A stretch of 64,000 nt of DNA, from the NCBI GenBank assembly GCA_900545515.1, contig UQZA01000002.1:1-64000 (forward strand), read 5' to 3'. Position 1 is the first letter of the stretch. Every line of letters starts with the position of its first letter. A model generated the notes under the pieces. It was not told where the DNA came from, searched no databases, and worked only from the letters and a program-made list of their open reading frames with translations. The translations under genes were made by a program, and so were the position numbers. Origin of the DNA: an uncultured Eubacteriales bacterium (GTDB lineage: Bacteria; Bacillota; Clostridia; Oscillospirales; Oscillospiraceae). Of this stretch, positions 7,730 to 16,568 are shown one piece after another.

Positions 7730-10224
7730 GGAGTCTCCTCCTGGTTGTCCACTTTTTCCACACCGATGACCTGGCTGTCTCCCTCCACGCGCATGAGAAT
7801 CACACCTTGTGTGTCCCGCTTATATACATTGATATCCGAAGCAGGCATTCGAATGATCACACCGCCAGACTCAATGAGTATCACATCCTCACCGTCTCCC
7901 ACCACACGGCAGGCCACTACAGGTCCGGTCTTGGCTGTGATGTTGTAATTCTTCAAGCCTTTTCCGCCCCGATTCTGGGGATAACGGGTTCCATCCTCTG
8001 ACAGGCGGAGATACTCTACGATGTCGGTTCGCTTTCCGTAGCCATTTGCGGTGACGGTAAGAAGGCTCTTATCTTCCTCCGCCTTTTCCGCCCCCACAAC
8101 ATAGTCACCCGGCGCCAGGGTAATGCCTTTGACGCCTGCGGCATCCCGTCCCATGGATCGTACGTCAGTCTCGCTGAAGCAAATGGCCATTCCCTGAGCC
8201 GTTGCCAAAATGATCCGGTCATTTCCACTGGTCTTCATGACAGAGATCAAATGATCTCCCTCATCCAGAGTCAAAGCCCGGATGCCGGCCTTCCTGTTGG
8301 TATTGACTGCCTGGAGCGCCAGACGCTTCACCGTGCCATTTTTCGTTACCATCATGAGATATTCATTTTCGCTGAACTCCCGGGTCAGGAGCATGGCCGT
8401 CACCTTTTCTCCCGGCTCCAGAGGAAGTACATTTACAATGGCCGTACCTCGGGCTGTACGGGAGGCTTCGGGAATGAGGTATCCCTTCTTCTTGTGAACC
8501 CGTCCGGTATCCGTGAAGAACAGCACATAATCATGGGTAGAGGCCACAAAAATGCTCTTCACATAGTCCTCTTCCTTCAAATTCTGGCCGTTGATTCCCC
8601 GGCCACCCCGGCGCTGGCTCCGGTAGGTGTCCACGGGCATCCGCTTGATGTAGCCCTGACTGGAGAGGGTATAGCAGCAGTCCTCTTCTTCAATGAGGTC
8701 CTCTACATCGATTTCCTCTTCCACGTCTTGGATCTCCGTCTTCCGGCTGTCGCCAAACTTATCCCGGATGGCTGTGAGCTCTTCCTTCAAAATGCTCTTG
8801 ACCAGATGAATATCTTCTAAAATTCGCTGATAATAGGCGATTTTCTCCTGGATTTCCTTGTACTCTGCCAGGAGTTTGTCCCGCTCCAGTCCCTGGAGCC
8901 GCTTCAGCTGCATGTCCAAAATGGCCTGAGCCTGGACCTCGGAAAGGCCAAACCGGCTCATCAGATTTTCCTTGGCATTGTCGTAGGAGGTACGGATGAT
9001 GCGAATGACCTCGTCAATGTTTTCCTGTGCAATGATGAGACCCTCCAGAAGGTGGGCCCGTTCCTGAGCCTTTCTCAGGTCGTACCGGGTACGGCGCAGG
9101 ATAATTTCCTCCTGGAAGCTTAAGTATTCATCCAGAATTTCCCGCAGAGAGAGGATCTTTGGCTGAGACTGGTCCTTCACCAGGGCCAGCATATTGATGG
9201 CAAAGGTGGTCTGCAGCTGAGTCTGGGCAAAGAGGCGGTTCAACACCACCTGGGCATTGGCATCCCGCTTCAGCTCCACCACAATCCGCATACCGGTGCG
9301 GTCCGATTCATCCCGGATGTCAGAAATCCCGTCCAGCCGCTTTTCATTTACCTGGTCGGCCATATTCTTGATGAGCATTCGTTTGTTGACCTGATAGGGG
9401 ATCTCCGTCACAATGATCCGGGTCCGGTTCTGGCCAAATTCCTCAAAATGGGTACGGGCCCGAAGGGTCAGGCGTCCCTTGCCTGTGGCATAGGCAGACC
9501 GGATCCCGGCCCGGCCCAAAATAATGGCCTTGGTGGGAAAGTCCGGCCCTGTGATGTGCTCCATCAAATCCCCAAGGGTACACTCCGGATCATCCAAAAT
9601 GCAAATGCAGGCATTGATGACCTCTGTCAGATTGTGGGGCGGAATGTTGGTGGCCATACCGACGGCAATGCCGGATGAGCCATTGACCAGCAGATTGGGA
9701 AAGCGGCTGGGCAGAACACGGGGTTCTTTTCTGGTCTCATCAAAGTTGGGGTCCCAGTTAACCGTGTCCTTTTCAATGTCCCGGAGCATCTCATTGGAGA
9801 TCCTGGAGAGCCGGGCCTCCGTATACCGGTATGCAGCAGGCGGATCGCCGTCCACAGAGCCGAAATTGCCGTGACCGTCCACCAGCATATACCGCATGGA
9901 AAAGTCCTGGGCCAAGCGCACCAGAGCGTCATAGACCGATTGGTCACCATGGGGATGATACCGGCCCAATACATCGCCCACACAAGTGGCAGACTTTCGG
10001 AAGGGCCGGTCTGAGGTCAGGTTATCCTCATACATGGCGTACAGAATCCGGCGATGTACCGGCTTCAAGCCGTCTCTCACATCCGGAAGGGCCCGGCCGA
10101 CAATGACGGACATGGCATACTCCATGTAGCTTTGCTTCATCTCTCCTACCAGTTCGGAGGTAATGATGGCCTGATTTGGAAACATAATGTCTTCCGGTTT
10201 GTAATCCTTTTTATGCTGTGCCAA
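7726..10224 (-). CDS. gyrA: DNA gyrase subunit A
   Basis: An 832-residue GyrA that breaks and reseals DNA to introduce negative supercoils. The catalytic tyrosine is Y134 in AAYRYTEARLS. The GyrA box, QRRGGRGI, sits near residue 540 at the start of the C-terminal DNA-wrapping beta-pinwheel, which marks gyrase rather than topoisomerase IV. The quinolone-resistance region reads HPHGDQSVYDALV at 90-102; the position usually occupied by Ser/Thr is Gln95. It lies 12 nt after gyrB and has TAAGGAGG upstream. The acidic C-terminal tail seen in some GyrA proteins is short. Confidence 0.97.
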   Translation of the reverse strand: MAQHKKDYKPEDIMFPNQAIITSELVGEMKQSYMEYAMSVIVGRALPDVRDGLKPVHRRILYAMYEDNLTSDRPFRKSATCVGDVLGRYHPHGDQSVYDALVRLAQDFSMRYMLVDGHGNFGSVDGDPPAAYRYTEARLSRISNEMLRDIEKDTVNWDPNFDETRKEPRVLPSRFPNLLVNGSSGIAVGMATNIPPHNLTEVINACICILDDPECTLGDLMEHITGPDFPTKAIILGRAGIRSAYATGKGRLTLRARTHFEEFGQNRTRIIVTEIPYQVNKRMLIKNMADQVNEKRLDGISDIRDESDRTGMRIVVELKRDANAQVVLNRLFAQTQLQTTFAINMLALVKDQSQPKILSLREILDEYLSFQEEIILRRTRYDLRKAQERAHLLEGLIIAQENIDEVIRIIRTSYDNAKENLMSRFGLSEVQAQAILDMQLKRLQGLERDKLLAEYKEIQEKIAYYQRILEDIHLVKSILKEELTAIRDKFGDSRKTEIQDVEEEIDVEDLIEEEDCCYTLSSQGYIKRMPVDTYRSQRRGGRGINGQNLKEEDYVKSIFVASTHDYVLFFTDTGRVHKKKGYLIPEASRTARGTAIVNVLPLEPGEKVTAMLLTREFSENEYLMMVTKNGTVKRLALQAVNTNRKAGIRALTLDEGDHLISVMKTSGNDRIILATAQGMAICFSETDVRSMGRDAAGVKGITLAPGDYVVGAEKAEEDKSLLTVTANGYGKRTDIVEYLRLSEDGTRYPQNRGGKGLKNYNITAKTGPVVACRVVGDGEDVILIESGGVIIRMPASDINVYKRDTQGVILMRVEGDSQVIGVEKVDNQEETP

Positions 10225-10236
10225 GCTGCAACCTCC

Positions 10237-12174
10237 TTAGTAGTCCAGATTTGCCACATGCCGGGCATTCTGTTCAATGTATTCCTTTCGGGGCTCCACC
10301 TTTTCACCCATCAGCAAAGTAAAAATCTCATCGGCCCGGACGGCGTCCTGCAGCTCAATCCGCTTCAGGGTCCGCTTTTCCGGGTCCATGGTGGTCTCCC
10401 ACAATTCGTGGGGGTCCATTTCACCCAGGCCCTTGTTCCGGCTGATATCCACCTTGGCATTGGGATTGTCCTTCCGCATTTCCGAAGAGATCCGGTCCCG
10501 CTCCTCATCGGAAAAGGCATACCGGGTAATCTTGCCCCGAACCAGCTTATACAGAGGCGGCATGGCAGCGTAGACATAGCCATGCTCAATGAGGGGCCGC
10601 ATAAAACGGAAGAAAAAGGTGAGCAGCAAAGTCCGGATGTGAGACCCGTCCACATCGGCATCGGCCATGATTACCACCTTGTGATACCGAAGCTTGGTCA
10701 GGTCAAACTCCACTCCAATTCCAGCCCCCAAAGCTGTAATCACCGGCTGTAGCTTATCATTTCCAATGACCTTGTCCTCCCTGGCCTTTTCCACGTTCAG
10801 CATTTTACCCCAAAGGGGCAAAATAGCCTGGAATCGGGAATCCCGACCCTGAGTGGCGGAGCCCCCTGCGGAGTCGCCCTCCACGATATAGATTTCCGTA
10901 AGGGATGGGTCAGACTCGTTGCAGTCCCGCAGCTTATCCGGCATGGCGGCGCCCCCCAGGGCGGTTTTCCGACGGATGGAATCCCTGGCCTTTTGTGCTG
11001 CAGCTCTGGCCCGGTTGGCGGTCATGGCCTTGTCCAGAATGGCCCGGGCCGTTTGGGGATGCTCCTCAAAATAGGTGGTGAGCTGATCCGTTACAACGGA
11101 ATCCACCAAGGTCCGGATATAAGCATTTCCCAGCTTTGCCTTGGTCTGTCCCTCAAACTGAGCGTCTGTGAGCTTTACGGAGATGATGGCGGTGATGCCC
11201 TCCCGGCAGTCCTCTCCCTGGACCCGGTCATCTCCCTTGATGGCCCCGGTTTTGATGCCATATGCATTGATGGCCCGGGTGAGCGCCGCCTTGAAGCCGG
11301 TTTCATGCATACCACCCTCCGGCGTATGCACGTCATTGGCAAAGGACAGGATAAACTCAGAAAAGCCGTCATTGTATTGAATGGCCACTTCTGCCGAGGC
11401 GTCTCCCTTGATTCCGCTCATGTAGACGACGTCGCCGTGTAAGGGGGTTTTATTCCGGTTGCACCACATGGCAAACTCCCGGATGCCCCCCTCATAGCAC
11501 ATGGTATCCTGAGGTCCGCCTTCCTCTCTGGCGTCCCGGATGGTGATGGACAGGCCGGCATTTAAAAATGCCTCCTCTCGCATCCGGGTGTGGAGCGTCT
11601 CATAATCATAAATGACCGTATCAAAAATCTCTGGGTCCGGCTGGAAGGTGACCTCTGTGCCGGTGTGGTCGGTGCTGCCCACAATTCGCATCTCCTGGGT
11701 GATATTCCCCCTGGAGAACTTCATTTCATAGATTTGACCGTTTTTGTGGACCCGCACTGTCAACCAAACAGACAGGGCATTGACCACCGAAGCGCCCACG
11801 CCATGGAGGCCGCCGGAGACCTTATAGCCGCCGCCGCCAAATTTTCCTCCGGCATGCAGGACAGTATAGACCACCTCCAAGGCCGGGCGGCCAGTCTGCG
11901 GTTGAATATCCACGGGAATGCCCCGTCCGTCGTCGGTGACGGTGATGGACTCTCCTGGATTGATGGTGACGGAAATATGCTTGCAGTACCCGGCCAGAGC
12001 TTCGTCAATGGCATTGTCCACGATCTCATAGACCAGATGGTGCAAACCGGAGACGGAGGTGGAGCCGATATACATGCCGGGCCGTTTCCGGACCGCTTCC
12101 AGCCCTTCCAACACCTGGATTTGGGCAGCGTCATATTCCGTTTCGACTCTTGTATTGTTCAGCTCGTCGGACAT
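10237..12174 (-). CDS. gyrB: DNA gyrase subunit B
   Basis: A 645-residue ATPase subunit of gyrase. GHKL ATPase motifs are visible: EIVDNAIDEALAGY with the catalytic Glu, DDGRGIPVD, and GGLHGVGASVVNALS. The TOPRIM domain has EGDSAGGSA and DADVDGSHIRTLLL. The usual PLRGK motif reads PLWGK, a variant I recall from clostridial GyrB. AAAGGAGG precedes the ATG. It follows recF by 22 nt in the dnaN-yaaA-recF-gyrB-gyrA order. Confidence 0.97.
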   Translation of the reverse strand: MSDELNNTRVETEYDAAQIQVLEGLEAVRKRPGMYIGSTSVSGLHHLVYEIVDNAIDEALAGYCKHISVTINPGESITVTDDGRGIPVDIQPQTGRPALEVVYTVLHAGGKFGGGGYKVSGGLHGVGASVVNALSVWLTVRVHKNGQIYEMKFSRGNITQEMRIVGSTDHTGTEVTFQPDPEIFDTVIYDYETLHTRMREEAFLNAGLSITIRDAREEGGPQDTMCYEGGIREFAMWCNRNKTPLHGDVVYMSGIKGDASAEVAIQYNDGFSEFILSFANDVHTPEGGMHETGFKAALTRAINAYGIKTGAIKGDDRVQGEDCREGITAIISVKLTDAQFEGQTKAKLGNAYIRTLVDSVVTDQLTTYFEEHPQTARAILDKAMTANRARAAAQKARDSIRRKTALGGAAMPDKLRDCNESDPSLTEIYIVEGDSAGGSATQGRDSRFQAILPLWGKMLNVEKAREDKVIGNDKLQPVITALGAGIGVEFDLTKLRYHKVVIMADADVDGSHIRTLLLTFFFRFMRPLIEHGYVYAAMPPLYKLVRGKITRYAFSDEERDRISSEMRKDNPNAKVDISRNKGLGEMDPHELWETTMDPEKRTLKRIELQDAVRADEIFTLLMGEKVEPRKEYIEQNARHVANLDY

Positions 12175-12196
12175 GAGCGAACCTCCTTTGGTAAGT

Positions 12197-13300
12197 TTAT
12201 AAAATCAAATTTCCTGCTTGAATCTGCAGGACCTGTCCCAATTTGGTAAGACGGTCCTTTTCGCAGCAGGTGATGAAAACCTGTCCGGACCGGATCTGGT
12301 TCAGAACAAAGTCCTGCCTTCCCGGGTCCAGCTCGGACAACACGTCATCCAAGAGGAGAACCGGCTCCTCACCAGTGTCCCGCCGGGCCAGCTCCCGCTG
12401 GGCCAGCTTTAGGCTGATGGCAGCAGTACGGGTCTGCCCCTGGGATCCGTAGCTTTTCAGACTGAGACCATCCAGGGACGCGTCAAAATCGTCCTTGTGA
12501 GGCCCGGTGAGGCACTGTGCTGACTCCAATTCCGCCCCGTGGTGCGAATCCAGGTGGGCAAAAAGAGCCTGTTCCAGGGCCTGCAGGGGGGCGAAAGGGT
12601 CTTCCACAGTGGAGACCGTGCGGTAGGGGATTTCCAGGGTCTCTTTTCCCCCGGAAAACTCCCGGTGAAACCGGGTGGCCTCTTCTTCCAGGCTCTTTAA
12701 AAACCTGGCCCGGTAAGAAATCAGAATGGCCCCAACCTGGCACAAGCGGTGGGAATATTCCGGCAGCACTTGCAAAAGAGATGGATTTTCAAACCGGTCC
12801 CGCAAAATTTTGCTTTTTTGCTCCAAAATCCGGTTGTACTCTGTGAGGGCGGCCTCATATCTGGGCCGCAGTTGGCACAGAGCCTGGTCCAAAAAGCGGC
12901 GGCGGGCAGCTGCCCCGGCCTTCAGAACCAGAAGATCCTCAGGGCAGAACAGTACTGTGGTGAGAATGCCGCTCATTTCCCCGTGGGACCTTTTTTTAAC
13001 ACCATTCAGAAACAGCTGCCGGGGCTTCCGGCTGGCGAAGAGAAGAGCCCGCAGGCTCTGCTGCCGGGCTTGCCCGGTCACATCCCCCTCCAGGTCTGCA
13101 AATTCGCTTCCAAACCGAATGAGCTCCATTTCCCGCCGGGTTCGAAAGGACCGGCCTGTGGATAAATAGAAGACCGCTTCCAGAAGATTGGTTTTTCCCT
13201 GGGCGTTATCTCCCACAATCAAATTGACGCCGGGAGAAAAACTGCTTTCCAGTCTCTCATAGTTCCGGAAATTTCGAAGTGCCAGCCGGTCAAGCTTCAT
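12197..13300 (-). CDS. recF: DNA replication and repair protein RecF
   Basis: A 367-residue SMC-like ATPase that binds gapped DNA with RecO and RecR and loads RecA. The Walker A is GDNAQGKTNLLEAV near residue 30; the ABC signature SQGQTRTAAISLKLAQ and the Walker B LLLDDVLSELD lie in the C-terminal third. The start overlaps the 3' end of yaaA by 11 nt, so the two are translationally coupled. Length matches the family. Confidence 0.96.
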   Translation of the reverse strand: MKLDRLALRNFRNYERLESSFSPGVNLIVGDNAQGKTNLLEAVFYLSTGRSFRTRREMELIRFGSEFADLEGDVTGQARQQSLRALLFASRKPRQLFLNGVKKRSHGEMSGILTTVLFCPEDLLVLKAGAAARRRFLDQALCQLRPRYEAALTEYNRILEQKSKILRDRFENPSLLQVLPEYSHRLCQVGAILISYRARFLKSLEEEATRFHREFSGGKETLEIPYRTVSTVEDPFAPLQALEQALFAHLDSHHGAELESAQCLTGPHKDDFDASLDGLSLKSYGSQGQTRTAAISLKLAQRELARRDTGEEPVLLLDDVLSELDPGRQDFVLNQIRSGQVFITCCEKDRLTKLGQVLQIQAGNLIL

Positions 13301-13541
13301 GGACTGTTACCGCATAGGTGGCGCCCAGGCAGGAGGCGGTATCCCCGGGCCTTAGCTTTTTTCCCCGCATGGTGCAGACCTCTCCATTTACCAGGACCTG
13401 TCCGTCCTGGATGAGGTTCTTTGCCATACCCCCTGAGGGCACGGCATCGGCCAGCTTCAACAGGGCCTCCAGACGAATGAATTCTGTGGAAATGGGAACC
13501 TGTTTGGACTGGGGTTCTTTCCGTTTGACAATTACTTTCAA
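13290..13541 (-). CDS. yaaA: S4-domain RNA-binding protein YaaA
   Basis: An 83-residue S4 RNA-binding protein that always sits between dnaN and recF in Firmicutes and is linked to ribosome assembly. S4 features are IRLEALLKLADAVPSGGMAK and IQDGQVLVNGEVCTMRGKKL. The start is taken as TTG at 13541, giving (M)KVIVKRKEP and preceded by GAGGAGG 7 nt upstream. The frame stays open much further upstream across dnaN, but that extension has no family similarity. Confidence 0.9.
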   Translation of the reverse strand: MKVIVKRKEPQSKQVPISTEFIRLEALLKLADAVPSGGMAKNLIQDGQVLVNGEVCTMRGKKLRPGDTASCLGATYAVTVHEA

Positions 13542-13554
13542 AGCGTTTTCCTCC

Positions 13555-14661
13555 TCAGTTGGCGCGCAGGCGTACCGGCAGGACCATGTATGCAAAGTCA
13601 TCCTCTTCCCGCACCGGCGTAAAGACAATGGGACTGAGGCCATTCTTGAGCTCCAGGCAGACCTCTTGGCTGGGTATGGCCCGCAAGGCGTCCGCCAGAT
13701 AGCGGCAGTTGAACCCAATTTCCAGCTCCTCTCCGTTTCCGGCAATGGCGCATTGGTCCTCCGCCGCGCCAATGGCTGTGGTGGTGCGGAAGGTGGCCAC
13801 ATTGTCCCCAAATAGACAGCGCACCGGGCTTTTTAGTTTTTCCGTCACAATGAGTCCCACCCGGTCGATGGTAACGGCCAAATCATCCACATTGGCTGTG
13901 AGCTTCACGGGACAATCTGTAGGGACCACCCGCCGCCAGTCCAGGAAATCCCCTTCTAAAAGCCGGCAAATGAGGGTCGCATTTCCCATTTCAAACAGAA
14001 TGTGCTTGGGACCCAGGGTGAAGGTAACCGTATCCTCCTCACCCAGAATTTTTTCCACTTCCTTTAAAGCAGCGGCAGGTACCACAAACTGCATAGTCCT
14101 TCCCGTGGGTTCTTTGAGATGATAGGTCCGGCGGGCCAGCCGGTAGCCGTCTACCGCCACCACAGAAATGGTGGTTTCGTCCACCTCAAACAGACATCCT
14201 GTGTGGATGGGGCGGCTTTGATTTTCGGAGACAGCGAAAATAGTACCGGAAATCATCTCCCGCAGAGCGCTCTGGGGTATGGAGACGCCATTGCGGCTTT
14301 CTACATCGGGAAGCTCCGGATAATCCTCTGCATTGGAAGCAGAAATGTTGAAATTAGAGAAGCCGGCCCGGATGTTGACCTTGTAATGATCGTCTACCCG
14401 AACAGAAACGGGGCCCTCCGGCAGACGGCGGATGATATCGAACAATAGTCTGGCAGGGAGTATGCAAGCGCCCTGCTCCTGAATATCTGCCTGTGCAGAA
14501 ACCGTGATGGCAGTTTCCAGATTGTAGCCTGTCAGCTGGAGGTCCAGACTGGCCTGGCAATAGATACCTTCAATGGCCGGAAGTGTGCTTTTTTGCGCTA
14601 CCGTACGGCTCGCCACAGAGATGGCGGAAACCAGGGTACTTTTTTCACAGGTAAACCTCAT
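13555..14661 (-). CDS. dnaN: DNA polymerase III beta sliding clamp
   Basis: A 368-residue clamp, the usual length, made of three similar domains, that tethers polymerase III to DNA. The N-terminus MRFTCEKSTLVSAISVASRT and the C-terminal region ending VFTPVREEDDFAYMVLPVRL are typical. The ATG at 14661 is preceded by GAAGGAG; an upstream in-frame ATG at 14865 would read through the origin DNA and is rejected. The gene lies 274 nt after dnaA, separated by oriC. Confidence 0.97.
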   Translation of the reverse strand: MRFTCEKSTLVSAISVASRTVAQKSTLPAIEGIYCQASLDLQLTGYNLETAITVSAQADIQEQGACILPARLLFDIIRRLPEGPVSVRVDDHYKVNIRAGFSNFNISASNAEDYPELPDVESRNGVSIPQSALREMISGTIFAVSENQSRPIHTGCLFEVDETTISVVAVDGYRLARRTYHLKEPTGRTMQFVVPAAALKEVEKILGEEDTVTFTLGPKHILFEMGNATLICRLLEGDFLDWRRVVPTDCPVKLTANVDDLAVTIDRVGLIVTEKLKSPVRCLFGDNVATFRTTTAIGAAEDQCAIAGNGEELEIGFNCRYLADALRAIPSQEVCLELKNGLSPIVFTPVREEDDFAYMVLPVRLRAN

Positions 14662-14689
14662 ATGCAGTTCTCCTTCGTTGAGAAATTCT

Positions 14690-14905
14690 CCCGTTTTTAT
14701 AAACAGAGAGGTTAAAATGTAGCAGTAGCAGCAGTAGGGGAATTTTATGTGGAAAACCAGCGTAAGCCCCCGCAGAACGGGGCTTGCCAATCCACAGGCC
14801 GGTGTGGAAAATTGGGTGCTTGTCCACAGGGTGACAATCCAACCTGTTTCGGCAGATTTATCCACAGGAAGATTTTTGCTTTTCCACGTGGATATGTGGA
14901 AAAAA
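14690..14905. other. chromosomal replication origin oriC, dnaA-dnaN spacer
   Basis: DnaA boxes cluster in about 155 bp. TTATCCACA at 14858-14866 is perfect. TTGTCCACA is at 14820-14828, and TTTTCCACA-type copies are at 14748-14756, 14803-14811 and 14895-14903 (minus). Weaker copies lie at 14788-14796 and 14880-14888. Next to the dnaN-proximal box lie a GGGG run, DnaA-trio-like triplets (14720-14737) and the AT-rich stretch 14690-14719. This matches the downstream unwinding arrangement of Bacillus oriC. No comparable box cluster is seen upstream of dnaA. Confidence 0.85.
14720..14737. promoter_or_regulatory. DnaA-trio-like array
   Basis: On the plus strand six consecutive triplets read TAG CAG TAG CAG CAG TAG. 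Read 3'-5' this gives repeated G-A-T/C, the DnaA-trio pattern on which a DnaA filament loads during strand opening. A GGGG run separates it from the first box, and AT-rich DNA lies on the other side. Confidence 0.65.
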
Positions 14906-14928
14906 ATTAGGGGCAGAAAAATGCCCGC
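14898..14928 (-). terminator. dnaA terminator inside oriC
   Basis: On the minus strand GGGCA-TTTTTC-TGCCC is followed by TAATTTTTTT, immediately after the dnaA stop. It suggests dnaN is mostly transcribed from its own promoter. Confidence 0.7.
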
Positions 14929-14935
14929 ATGGGGC

Positions 14936-16249
14936 TCAAAGAGAGGAGTTGATGTTGGATGTGATATCCCGGACAGCGGATTGCAGGGGGGAAGAGGGGT
15001 CCTTCAGGCTCATTTCCACCTTGCGGATGGAGTGAATGACGGTGGAGTGATCTCTTCCAAATTCCCGTCCGATTTCCGGGAGGGAGAGATTGGTCAACTG
15101 GCGGATCAGATACATGGCAACCTGCCGTGCCTCTGCCGTGCCTTTATTTTTGAGGGTGCCGCGCAGGATGGATTCGTCAATGGAATAGAACCGGCTAACC
15201 TGGCTGATGATGAGGGCCGGGGTGGGAACGGCGTTTCCCTCCACCTTGAACATATCGTTGATGGCCCGGGAAACATTGGGCAGATCCAGAGGCATGTCGT
15301 TCAAATCCCGGTAAGCCAGGATTTTTTTTACGGTGCCTTCAATTTGCCGGACGTTATTGGTGATGTTGTTGGCGATGTAATTGCAGACGTCGTCTCCCAA
15401 ATCCAGACCCAGAGAGATGGCCTTGTTTTTGAGAATGGCCATACGGGTTTCATAATCCGGAGGTTGAATATCAGCCAGAAGACCCCATTCAAAACGGGTT
15501 TTCAGCCGATCCTCCAGGGTCAGCATATCGCTGGGCTTCCGGTCGGAGGTCATGACGATTTGCTTATGCTCCTCGTAGAGCTTATTGAAGGTATGGAAAA
15601 ATTCCTCCTGGGTGCTGTCTTTTCCGGCGATGAATTGGATGTCGTCAATCAGGAACAGGTCTGCTTCCCGGTATTTGCTACGGAATTCCACGTTTTTTCC
15701 GCTTTGCAGGGCGGCGATTAGCTCATTGGTAAATTGGTCGCCCTTGATGTAAACGATTTTAAAGTCCGGGTGCTGGCGGCGAAGCTCATTGGCAATGGCA
15801 TAGAGCAGATGGGTCTTTCCAATTCCCGCAGGTCCATAAATAAAAAGAGGATTGTAAACCTGGCCGGGATTGTTGGCCACGGCGATGGCGGCGCTGCGGG
15901 CAAACCGGTTGGAGGAGCCAACCACGAAATTTTCGAAGGTGAATTGGGGATTGAAATCCATGACGGTATTGGCCTTCCCCCTGGCCTTATATTCCGCCAG
16001 CTCCTCAGGACCAAAGACCACCAGGGTGATTTCTGTATTGAAAATTTCCTTCATGGCGTCCTTGATATACTCGGTGCAGCGGCGTTGGATGATTTCCTTG
16101 CGGAAGGGCGAGGCAGTATAAAGAATCAGCTGCTCGTCATTGAGCTCCACCACCTCCGCATCGTCAAACCAAGTGGAGACCACAGCGGGTGTCAGGCGGT
16201 TTTCCATGTGATTCAAAATTTTTGCCCAGACATAGGCCGATGAATACAT
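14936..16249 (-). CDS. dnaA: chromosomal replication initiator DnaA
   Basis: A 437-residue AAA+ initiator. Domain I covers residues 1-80. The AAA+ core has a Walker A (GPAGIGKTHLLYA near residue 140) and a Walker B (LFLIDDIQFI). The C-terminal DNA-binding domain ends with the DnaA signature GREFGRDHSTVIHSI, which reads the DnaA boxes in the adjacent oriC. The GPAGIGKT loop is slightly unusual against GGVGLGKT. GAGAGGAG precedes the ATG. It is transcribed from its own promoter at 16333-16361. Confidence 0.97.
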   Translation of the reverse strand: MYSSAYVWAKILNHMENRLTPAVVSTWFDDAEVVELNDEQLILYTASPFRKEIIQRRCTEYIKDAMKEIFNTEITLVVFGPEELAEYKARGKANTVMDFNPQFTFENFVVGSSNRFARSAAIAVANNPGQVYNPLFIYGPAGIGKTHLLYAIANELRRQHPDFKIVYIKGDQFTNELIAALQSGKNVEFRSKYREADLFLIDDIQFIAGKDSTQEEFFHTFNKLYEEHKQIVMTSDRKPSDMLTLEDRLKTRFEWGLLADIQPPDYETRMAILKNKAISLGLDLGDDVCNYIANNITNNVRQIEGTVKKILAYRDLNDMPLDLPNVSRAINDMFKVEGNAVPTPALIISQVSRFYSIDESILRGTLKNKGTAEARQVAMYLIRQLTNLSLPEIGREFGRDHSTVIHSIRKVEMSLKDPSSPLQSAVRDITSNINSSL

Positions 16250-16332
16250 TCACACAGCTCCTCTCTCTAAAAGTGGCGCGCAGACCGGAAAACCGGTAAT
16301 TTTAACGGATTTAGCACAAATTCTCACTCTAA

Positions 16333-16361
16333 ATTATACCACAGAACGGCGAAAAATACAA
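16333..16361 (-). promoter_or_regulatory. dnaA promoter
   Basis: On the minus strand TTGTAT (16356-16361) and TATAAT (16333-16338) are spaced 17 nt, about 85 nt before the dnaA ATG. The 320-nt spacer between dnaA and the divergent CapA-like gene holds this and the opposing promoter, nothing else recognised. Confidence 0.75.
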
Positions 16362-16494
16362 GCGGGTTTTAGCATAGACACATTATAAAAAAGAATTCCC
16401 CTGGGGACATGGTTTCGGAAGATAGTAGAGAAAATTGTACCATAGGAATCGCCGCCTGTTTCTGCGCAGATTTCTTTTTTTCTGCGAGATTCCC

Positions 16495-16523
16495 TTGTGT
16501 ATGCAGGGAGAATATAGTAAAAT
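16495..16523 (+). promoter_or_regulatory. promoter of the CapA-like gene
   Basis: TTGTGT at 16495-16500 and TAAAAT at 16518-16523 with 17-nt spacing, 46 nt before the ATG. The match to consensus is moderate. Confidence 0.55.
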
Positions 16524-16568
16524 AAGCTTTGCCCACTGGGCTTAACTTCACAATGCGGAGGTAACGTC

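Noticed and set aside
14662..14865. Upstream ATG extension of dnaN across oriC
   Set aside because: It would translate DnaA boxes and lacks a ribosome site; MRFTCEKS at 14661 is the standard start.
16250..16568. Second oriC half upstream of dnaA
   Set aside because: No sequence close to TTATCCACA was found there, only promoters and AT-rich DNA.
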